A DNA stretch of 19,889 nucleotides from Thermoplasmata archaeon (GTDB lineage: Archaea; Thermoplasmatota; Thermoplasmata; Lutacidiplasmatales; UBA184), in assembly GCA_021823085.1 (NCBI GenBank), contig JAKAPG010000011.1, positions 1 through 19,889 of the forward strand, in the 5' to 3' direction. How positions within the stretch are numbered: position 1 is the stretch's first letter; every line of letters begins with the position of its first letter. Below are positions 14,803 through 19,889 of the stretch, one piece after another. The position numbers and the translations under genes are program-made. Below the pieces are notes generated by a model, which saw only the letters and a program-made list of their open reading frames with translations, was not told the DNA's origin and searched no databases.

Positions 14803-15951
14803 ATGAGGATCGTCCAAGTCTGCCCATTCTACGCTCCGCATCCCGGCGGCGTGGAATCGCATGTCCGCCGTCTGTCCACGGAGCTCGTCCGGGAGGGCCA
14901 CGAGGTCACCGTCCTCACGACCCGGTACGATCCGCGACTCCCGATTGCCGAGGATCTCGAGGGGGTCCACGTCCTGCGAGTCCCGGTCCGCGGGGTCCTG
15001 TTCAACACTCCGATCGACACGCGGGTCGGCAAGGTCCTCCGCACGCTGCCGGCGGACGTGATCCACATGCATTACCCGCCCCCGCTCACGCCGTACTTCG
15101 CGGCTCGGGGGCTCGGGCCCGGGCATCCCCCGGTCGTTCTCACGTACCACTGCGACCTCTACCTCCCGGGTCCTTGGGGTCGCCTCGTCACCTCCACGTT
15201 CGAGCGGATCATGCTCCCCCGTCTCCTCCGCACGGCCGATCGGATCGTCGTGCACACGAGGAGCTACGGCCAGACCTCCGCGATGCTGCGCCACCGGACC
15301 ATCGACGTCGTCCCGTCCCTGGTCGACGTTGAGCGATTCCAGTCCCCCCCGAACGCCGACGCGCTGCGGGCCGAGCTGGGCCTCACGGGCCACCGCGTGC
15401 TCGTGTTCACCGGGCGCCTCGTTCCGCACAAGGGATTCGATACCGGCATCCGCGCGCTGTCGCTCCTCCCGAAGGACGTCACGATGCTCGTCATCGGCTC
15501 CGGTCCCAATCTTCCGACCCTCGTCGCGCTCGCCCGGCGGCTGGGCGTCGCCGAACGTGTCCGCTTCCTCACGCAGGTCGCGGACCGGGATCTGCCCCGG
15601 TACTTCGCGCTCGGCCACGTCTTCGTGTATCCCTCCCAGAACCGGCTCGAGGGGTTCGGGCTCGCGATCGCCGAGGCGATGTCGGCCGGCCTTCCGGTGG
15701 TGATCGCCGACATGCCCGGAGTGCGCGAGGTCATCGAAGACGGGCGCGAGGGCCTCCTCGCCCAGCCGATGATCCCCCAGGACTTCGTGCGACAGGTCCG
15801 GCGCCTGCTCGACGATCCGGGACTCGCGCAGAGGATGGGCGAGGCCGGCCGCATCCGCGCCCGGCAGCGCTACGGGCTCGAGACCGTCACCCGGCAGATC
15901 GTCGCGCTCTACGAATCGACGCGCTCCGACTCGCCCCGATCATCGAGCTGA
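14803..15951 (+). CDS. GT4-family glycosyltransferase
   Basis: A 382-residue GT-B fold, retaining glycosyltransferase that moves a sugar from a nucleotide-sugar onto a lipid or glycan acceptor at the membrane. The N-terminal acceptor domain opens MRIVQVCPFYAPHPGGVESH, with the glycine-rich GGVESHV loop at 15-21. The C-terminal donor domain has FTGRLVPHKGF (about 206-216) and the EX7E motif, E283 to E291, in EGFGLAIAEAMSAGLPVV, then PGVREVIEDG. It resembles PimA/PimB-like and archaeal lipid or S-layer glycan transferases, but the substrate cannot be read from sequence. It follows pdxS by 57 bases with no clear promoter of its own, so it may be co-transcribed. Its last 65 bases overlap the convergent pyrF gene. 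Confidence 0.9.
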   Translation: MRIVQVCPFYAPHPGGVESHVRRLSTELVREGHEVTVLTTRYDPRLPIAEDLEGVHVLRVPVRGVLFNTPIDTRVGKVLRTLPADVIHMHYPPPLTPYFAARGLGPGHPPVVLTYHCDLYLPGPWGRLVTSTFERIMLPRLLRTADRIVVHTRSYGQTSAMLRHRTIDVVPSLVDVERFQSPPNADALRAELGLTGHRVLVFTGRLVPHKGFDTGIRALSLLPKDVTMLVIGSGPNLPTLVALARRLGVAERVRFLTQVADRDLPRYFALGHVFVYPSQNRLEGFGLAIAEAMSAGLPVVIADMPGVREVIEDGREGLLAQPMIPQDFVRQVRRLLDDPGLAQRMGEAGRIRARQRYGLETVTRQIVALYESTRSDSPRSSS

Positions 15952-16747
15952 GACGCGCCGCCTCTCGCGCGCTCGCCTCGGCCCAGTCCCGGCCCGCGCT
16001 CGCGTAGAGGATGCTGCGGGAAGCGTTGATGAGCAGCGATCCTCCGTGTCGGTCGATCCCGGCCCGCACGCACCGCTCGAGGGCTCCCTGCTGCGCACCG
16101 ACCCCGGGAACGACCATCGGGACCCGGTCCCCGAGACGGCGCCGGGCCTCGGCTACGGCGGCCGGGTAGGTGGCGCCGACGACCGCGCCGACGTTGTGGA
16201 AGCGCCGGGAGAGGGTCCGGACGCGGTCGAGGACCTCAATCCAGGCAGGGCGACCGGCGCTGCGTCGGTCCTGGAGTGCCCGCCAGCCCCGGTTCGAAGA
16301 ATGGGCCACGACGTAGATACCGTGGGCCGGATCGTCCGTGAACGGCGCGAGGCTGTCCCACCCGATCCACGGGGTGACGGTGATGGCCTCGAAGCCGAAG
16401 CAATCGAAGAGGCCGTCGTGGTAGAGGCGCATCGTGTTCGGGATGTCGTTCGCCTTGAGGTCGAGGATCCGGATCCGTTCCGCGCCGATCGCCCGGACCG
16501 TCTCTTCGAGCGCCCAGAAGCCGGCGGGCCCATAGCCGAAGTAGGAGGCGAGCTGGAACTTGTACGCGGCCGCGTAGGGGCGGGTGGCGTCCACCATCCC
16601 GCTCAAGAAAGTTCGGAGCGTTCGCGGGGAGTGGCCCGGGCCGATCGAACGGGGAATGCGCGCCGGGTCCGGGTCGAGTCCCACGCACAGAAGAGAGCCG
16701 ACCCCCGCCAGGATGCGGTTCGAGCGATCGACGAACGTCTCGCCCAT
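15887..16747 (-). CDS. pyrF: Orotidine 5'-phosphate decarboxylase, long (type 2) form
   Basis: Last step of UMP synthesis: decarboxylation of OMP. The catalytic motif is ILDLKANDIPNTM (94-106) with D96, K98 and D101, matching the OMP decarboxylase pattern D-x-K-x-x-D. K63 in AAYKFQLASYFGYG and the phosphate-binding VVPGVGAQQG are also present. At 286 residues it belongs to the longer PyrF type 2 group (VPGVGAQ-G signature) rather than the short form of about 210-230 residues common in Archaea. The last 16 residues are Arg/Ser-rich and overlap the end of the glycosyltransferase gene on the other strand. A TATA box centred 26 bases before ATG 16747 predicts a leaderless mRNA and fixes the start. 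Confidence 0.93.
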   Translation of the reverse strand: MGETFVDRSNRILAGVGSLLCVGLDPDPARIPRSIGPGHSPRTLRTFLSGMVDATRPYAAAYKFQLASYFGYGPAGFWALEETVRAIGAERIRILDLKANDIPNTMRLYHDGLFDCFGFEAITVTPWIGWDSLAPFTDDPAHGIYVVAHSSNRGWRALQDRRSAGRPAWIEVLDRVRTLSRRFHNVGAVVGATYPAAVAEARRRLGDRVPMVVPGVGAQQGALERCVRAGIDRHGGSLLINASRSILYASAGRDWAEASAREAARLSSMIGASRSASIRRARRSAG

Positions 16748-16770
16748 TCCGCGAGCGAACCCGCCGTCGG

Positions 16771-16776
16771 ATATAC
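16771..16776 (-). promoter_or_regulatory. pyrF TATA box
   Basis: Minus-strand GTATAT centred about 26 bases before the pyrF ATG, in an otherwise GC-rich region. The spacing implies that transcription begins at or beside the start codon. Confidence 0.6.
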
Positions 16777-16860
16777 GCTGAGAGGGAAGATCCGTGCCGC
16801 GAAGCGGTTCTCACCCGCATCTCGGACCGGCGGTGGCCATCCTCCCGGCGCAGGTGCCGG

Positions 16861-16868
16861 CTTTTATC
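16861..16868 (+). promoter_or_regulatory. TATA box of the rpa operon
   Basis: CTTTTATC is a strong archaeal TATA match. It predicts a transcript starting near 16890-16899, which is downstream of the first in-frame ATG at 16794 and at the GTG 16899. It therefore decides the start of the rpa gene. Confidence 0.65.
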
Positions 16869-16898
16869 GGCGGCCCCGTTCCGAGCGGCGGGCAAGCC

Positions 16899-18074
16899 GT
16901 GGCCGCGGAATCTCCCATTGCCGAACCGACCGAGATTCGGCTCAAGGATTTGCGCGCGAGTGACGCACCGGTCCAGATCGTCGCGCGGATCGTCTCGATC
17001 GAACGTCGCGAGTACACTCGGCCGGCCGACGGTCGGCGCCGCCCGTTCCTGACCGGCCTGCTGAGCGACGGGACCGCCAGCGTCCGCTTCACGTGGTGGG
17101 AGCCCCCGAACGAGGAGATCGATCGCGGCACGATCATCCGTGCCGTCCATGCGCAGGTGCGAGAGTACCAAGGACGGCCGGAGGTCAGCTTCGGCTTCCG
17201 GACCCGGGTCACTCCCGCCGGGCCGGCCGATCTCCCCAAGGTCGACTCGGAGGGGTTCCCGTTCCGTACGATCTCGGAGCTTCGGGGACGTTCGGAGGGG
17301 TTCCGGCTCGAAGCCCGAGTGCTTCGCGTCGGTCCGAAGACCGTCACCGTCGGAGCCGAGCAGCGGCTGGTCTACGAGGGGCTCCTCGGGGACGGATCCG
17401 GTCTGATCGCGTTCAGCTCTTGGAGCGACTTCCACCTCGCGCCGGGAGAAGCGCTCCGGGTCGCCGGAGCCTACGTGCGAACGTTTCGGGGCCGACCGCA
17501 GCTCGTCCTGGACGAGACCTCCCTCGTCGCGCGGATTGACACCCGCCGGCTCCCGCCCGCCGACCAACTGCTGACCCATGCCCCGACTCCGCTCGCGAAG
17601 CTCGCTGCCGCCGGAGGGAGCGAGTCGACCGTGGTCGAGGGGCTCGTGGTGGCCCTCCTCCCGCCGAGCGGACTCGTCTATCGCTGCCCGACGTGCCGAC
17701 GGCCGGTCTCGATGGGACTCTGCCCGCAGCACGGCGCGGTGAAGACGATCGCGGATCTCCGGGCCCGGCTGGTCCTCGATGACGGGACCGGGACGGTCAC
17801 GATGAACACGGACCGGCCGACGACCGAATCGCTCTGGGGCGTGACGCTGGACGAAGCGCTCGATCGCCTGCGCCGCTCTCCCGATCCGTCGCTGCTCGAG
17901 TCGAGCCTTGCCGAGGCGGTCGTGGGAATGCGCCTGCGAGGCGGGGGTCGCGTGTTCCCGGACGATTTCGGACTGAATCTCTACCCCGAGTCCGTGGAGC
18001 CCATCGAGGTCGACGCCGACGCGCGGGCGAGGGAGCTGCGCGCTCGGTGGGAGGCGACCGATGGCGTTGCGTGA
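16899..18074 (+). CDS. rpa1: Replication protein A, large subunit (RPA1-like, OB folds plus zinc finger)
   Basis: Single-stranded-DNA-binding protein for replication and repair. From GTG 16899 the protein is 391 residues. OB fold 1 spans about 22-105 (APVQIVARIVSIERREY ... VSFGFRTRV), OB fold 2 about 125-215 (GFRLEARVLRVGPKTV ... GLLGDGSGLIAFSSW), and a third OB-like region from about 240 carries a zinc finger, C263-x2-C266-x8-C275-x2-H278 (YRCPTCRRPVSMGLCPQHG), typical of archaeal and eukaryotic RPA. An ATG at 16794 would add 35 residues of Pro/Gly-rich sequence and would lie upstream of the TATA box, so GTG 16899 is preferred. The partner gene overlaps its end by 14 bases, the standard euryarchaeal rpa arrangement. 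Confidence 0.92.
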   Translation: MAAESPIAEPTEIRLKDLRASDAPVQIVARIVSIERREYTRPADGRRRPFLTGLLSDGTASVRFTWWEPPNEEIDRGTIIRAVHAQVREYQGRPEVSFGFRTRVTPAGPADLPKVDSEGFPFRTISELRGRSEGFRLEARVLRVGPKTVTVGAEQRLVYEGLLGDGSGLIAFSSWSDFHLAPGEALRVAGAYVRTFRGRPQLVLDETSLVARIDTRRLPPADQLLTHAPTPLAKLAAAGGSESTVVEGLVVALLPPSGLVYRCPTCRRPVSMGLCPQHGAVKTIADLRARLVLDDGTGTVTMNTDRPTTESLWGVTLDEALDRLRRSPDPSLLESSLAEAVVGMRLRGGGRVFPDDFGLNLYPESVEPIEVDADARARELRARWEATDGVA

Positions 18075-18984
18075 GACGGCCTGGCGCACGTTCGCGGGCG
18101 AGCTCAACGCCGCGATGCAGGAGGAGCACGGGACGGGGGAAAGGGCCGCGACCTACCTGCTCTCCCCCTACGGCGCACGCGTGAACCGCGTGCTCATGGC
18201 CGGGATTCTGAGCACGCCGGAACCCATCGGCAAGGACCCGGCGCAGCCGTTCTGGAGGGCCCGGCTCGCGGATCCGACCGGGACCGTCTCGGTCACGGCA
18301 GGTGCTTTCCAACCTCGGGCGATGGCCCAGCTCCGGTCCGTGCCGGCGCCCCGCACGGCGATGGTCGTGGGCAAGGTGCACCTCTATCGCGGCGGCGACG
18401 CTACCGCGTACATCTCCGTGCGCGCCGAGGGGATCCGCACGATCGAAGAGACCGCCCTCCGCGGGATCTACGCGGACGCGCTCGCTCAGTCGCTCGATCG
18501 CCTCGACCTCGTCGAGAAGCTGGCCCGGGAGCCGGACCTTCCCGACGATCGTCTAGGGACCCACGGCGCACCCGCAGCTTGGGTCCGCGCGGCGCGCGAG
18601 TCTGTACGGCGGTATCCGAGCGTCGACCGAGCGGCCTATCGCGCGGCCCTGAAGAACGTGCTCGAGGTCGTGGAAGGGAAGCGACCCGTCCTAGCCGCGG
18701 CCGCGCCCCCGCCCGGAACCCTGAGGGTGACTCCGGCGGAGCCGCCGCCGTCGGCCCCGCGCCCTGCGCCTTCGGCGGAAGAGCGCGCGCACGAGTCCGC
18801 GTTCCTCGACGTCCTGGACGAGCTCGTGGACGGTTCGAGCGACGGCTACGCGGACCTGAAGGAGCTCGTCCAACGCCTGGCCGAGCACGGCCTCTCGGCC
18901 GAGGCGGCCGAGGAGATGCTCGACCGCCTCCAGGAAGACGGCGTCGTCGAAGAGCCGATCGTCGGCCGACTCAGGCGGGCTTAG
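18061..18984 (+). CDS. RPA-associated protein (COG3390 type, OB fold plus C-terminal helical domain)
   Basis: A 307-residue protein found next to archaeal RPA and thought to act with it at ssDNA. The N-terminal half (about 38-125) looks like an OB fold: ARVNRVLMAGILSTPEP, FWRARLADPTGTVSVTAGAF, TAMVVGKVHLYRG, TAYISVRAEGI. A Pro/Ala-rich linker (about 222-246) leads to a C-terminal helical, winged-helix-like domain (247-307; FLDVLDELVDGSSDGYADLKEL ... MLDRLQEDGVVEEPIVGRL) that is characteristic of this family. Its ATG overlaps the rpa1 stop by 14 bases, so the two are translated together. It ends with a 14-base overlap with the convergent GNAT gene. Confidence 0.88.
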   Translation: MALRETAWRTFAGELNAAMQEEHGTGERAATYLLSPYGARVNRVLMAGILSTPEPIGKDPAQPFWRARLADPTGTVSVTAGAFQPRAMAQLRSVPAPRTAMVVGKVHLYRGGDATAYISVRAEGIRTIEETALRGIYADALAQSLDRLDLVEKLAREPDLPDDRLGTHGAPAAWVRAARESVRRYPSVDRAAYRAALKNVLEVVEGKRPVLAAAAPPPGTLRVTPAEPPPSAPRPAPSAEERAHESAFLDVLDELVDGSSDGYADLKELVQRLAEHGLSAEAAEEMLDRLQEDGVVEEPIVGRLRRA

Positions 18985-19474
18985 GCGGGGCCCCAACCGT
19001 CTTCGCCATCAGGAGATTCGTTGTCGAGTAGCCGAGGCGCTCGTAGAGTCGGATCGCCCCGGCGTTGTCACCGAAGACGTGCAACGCGACCCGATGGAGC
19101 CCGAGCTCCCGGATCTTCGGTTCGATCGCACGCATCGCCGCTTCTGCGTAGCCGTGGCGCCGGTGCTCCGGATCGATGAAGAGATCGAAAACGAACGCGT
19201 GCGGGGCTCCGCCCGCCTCTTGCCGTCGCGCGAACCAGATCCGGCCCACGTCCTGGGAGCCGACCCGGATCGCGTAGAGGTAGTGATCCGGTGTGTCGAC
19301 GCCTTGGGGCAGGAGCCGCCGGATCTCTTGGCGCGACCGTTCGGGAGCTTCCGCGGCCGTCCATTGGCCGTCCCGGACATGGCCCTGGGCGTAGCCGGAG
19401 ATCAGCCGATCGAGGTACGGGGCCAGCTCCTCCGCCGTGAGGCGCTCGAGGCGTATGCCGGTCCCCTTTTCCAT
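18971..19474 (-). CDS. GNAT acetyltransferase, RimI-like
   Basis: A 167-residue single-domain GNAT enzyme. Motif A is LFIDPEHRRHGYAEAAM (98-114) with the acetyl-CoA loop R-R-H-G-Y-A, and motif B is NAGAIRLYERLGY (137-149), which is the RimI/N-terminal or small-molecule acetyltransferase pattern. Length is normal for the family. The substrate cannot be told. ATG at 19474 is 52 bases from a minus-strand ATATAAA box (19529-19523), giving a leader of about 26 nt. The same AT-rich element also serves the divergent sRNA gene on the plus strand. The C-terminal codons overlap the RPA-associated gene by 14 bases. Confidence 0.88.
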   Translation of the reverse strand: MEKGTGIRLERLTAEELAPYLDRLISGYAQGHVRDGQWTAAEAPERSRQEIRRLLPQGVDTPDHYLYAIRVGSQDVGRIWFARRQEAGGAPHAFVFDLFIDPEHRRHGYAEAAMRAIEPKIRELGLHRVALHVFGDNAGAIRLYERLGYSTTNLLMAKTVGAPPKPA

Positions 19475-19521
19475 CGACCGTCCGCCGACCCCCCGCGGAC
19501 CCCGGCGGTAGGACGGTGGCC

Positions 19522-19530
19522 ATTTATATC
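19522..19530. promoter_or_regulatory. Bidirectional TATA element for GNAT and the box C/D sRNA
   Basis: ATTTATATC is near-symmetric and is the only AT-rich patch here. Rightward it predicts transcription start at about 19547-19551, the exact 5' end of the sRNA terminal stem. Leftward it predicts start near 19500 for the GNAT gene. Confidence 0.65.
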
Positions 19531-19546
19531 AGTGCACGGCTCGGCC

Positions 19547-19612
19547 GCGGGGGAATGATGACCACCTGTCTCTCCGATTCCATGACGAGACCAGCGACGA
19601 ACTGACCCCCGC
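19547..19612 (+). ncRNA. Box C/D guide sRNA (2'-O-methylation guide)
   Basis: All archaeal box C/D parts are present at standard spacing. The terminal stem pairs GCGGGGG (19547-19553) with CCCCCGC (19606-19612) perfectly. Box C is ATGATGA (19555-19561), D' is CCGA (19574-19577), C' is ATGACGA (19582-19588) and D is CTGA (19602-19605). The C-D' guide is 12 nt (CCACCTGTCTCT), the D'-C' linker 4 nt, and the C'-D guide 13 nt (GACCAGCGACGAA). D' and C' each deviate from consensus by one base, as is usual for internal boxes. A TATA box lies 20-25 bases before the stem. L7Ae, Nop5 and fibrillarin would bind it to methylate rRNA or tRNA. Targets: see findings. Confidence 0.88.
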
Positions 19613-19636
19613 CGATCGATCCGCAACACATCCCCT

Positions 19637-19889
19637 ATGGCGACAAAGCGTTCTGTCTGGCCCCTCGTAGCCCTCGTCGTCGTGATCCTCGTTGCGGCGG
19701 GCATCGCCGCCGCAGCCGTGTCCGCCTACGCCTTCCCGACCCACCGTCCCCAGGGGGTGAAGACGGTCGCCGAGGGCGACAACGTGACGGTGAACTACAT
19801 CGGCATGTTCGCCACCGGCCCCCAGCAGGGCAAGGTCTTCGACACCTCGATCTACTCGGTCGCGCTCAACAACCGGACCTACCCGAAGT
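19637..19889 (+). CDS. FKBP-type peptidyl-prolyl isomerase, membrane-anchored, 3' end outside the window
   Basis: The first 84 residues are visible. Residues 7-32 form one transmembrane helix or uncleaved signal anchor (VWPLVALVVVILVAAGIAAAAV), so the rest is extracytoplasmic. The FKBP core then begins: VAEGDNVTVNYIGMF (44-58) and GKVFDTSIYSVA (65-76), matching the FKBP pattern of a YxG strand followed by G-x-x-F-D-T-S. It should catalyse proline isomerisation and aid folding of exported proteins; this anchored form is common in Thermoplasmatota and other euryarchaea (family knowledge). The ATG at 19637 has no Shine-Dalgarno sequence and no TATA box of its own within 60 bases, so the mRNA may start at the sRNA promoter and carry the sRNA in its leader. 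Confidence 0.85.
   Translation, partial: MATKRSVWPLVALVVVILVAAGIAAAAVSAYAFPTHRPQGVKTVAEGDNVTVNYIGMFATGPQQGKVFDTSIYSVALNNRTYPK

Noticed and set aside
19555..19605. 16-codon upstream open frame (ATGATG ... TGA) before the FKBP gene
   Set aside because: The start and stop are exactly box C and box D of the sRNA, so the frame is a by-product of those motifs.

Overview
The window is GC-rich archaeal DNA. GatD/GatE (the archaeal-only tRNA-dependent amidotransferase), an RPA1-like ssDNA-binding protein with its partner, a tRNA gene with a bulge-helix-bulge intron, a box C/D guide RNA gene, TATA boxes about 25 bases before leaderless starts, and a membrane-anchored FKBP all say Archaea. A TPP riboswitch, known among archaea mainly in Thermoplasma relatives, together with the very high GC, suggests a high-GC member of Thermoplasmatota. 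That placement is inference; no rRNA is present to test it.

Layout. 1-1878 (minus): gatD-gatE for Gln-tRNA synthesis, gatE cut by the window edge. 2009-2115 (plus): tRNA-Arg(GCG) with a 32-nt intron in the D-loop. 2116-2545: no convincing gene. 2546-4118: a Pat-like GNAT divergent from a SAM methyltransferase. 4196-5953: a secreted, C-terminally anchored NHL beta-propeller. 5958-6632 (minus): a CADD-family haem-oxygenase-fold protein that keeps every residue known to matter in the self-sacrificing p-aminobenzoate synthase. 6709-9399 (minus): AcnA-type aconitase. 9724-13740 (minus): a thiamine transporter operon thiB-thiP-thiQ behind a TPP riboswitch. 13801-15951 (plus): PdxS (vitamin B6 synthase) and a GT4 glycosyltransferase. 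15887-16747 (minus): OMP decarboxylase. 16899-18984 (plus): rpa1 and its associated gene. 18971-19474 (minus): a RimI-like GNAT. 19547-19612 (plus): a box C/D sRNA. 19637-19889 (plus): the start of an FKBP-type prolyl isomerase.

How it fits together. The centre of the window is rich in cofactor genes: thiamine uptake (riboswitch-controlled), PLP synthesis transcribed divergently from the same promoter region, and a putative pABA synthase. A 12-bp perfect inverted repeat brackets the shared thiB/pdxS TATA box and looks like an operator, so the thiamine operon may be under both transcriptional and riboswitch control. The best second-look items are the RNA-level ones: the TPP aptamer with a hairpin that covers the thiB Shine-Dalgarno sequence, the box C/D sRNA in front of the FKBP gene, and the D-loop intron of tRNA-Arg. 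No CRISPR array, insertion sequence or obvious mobile element was seen.
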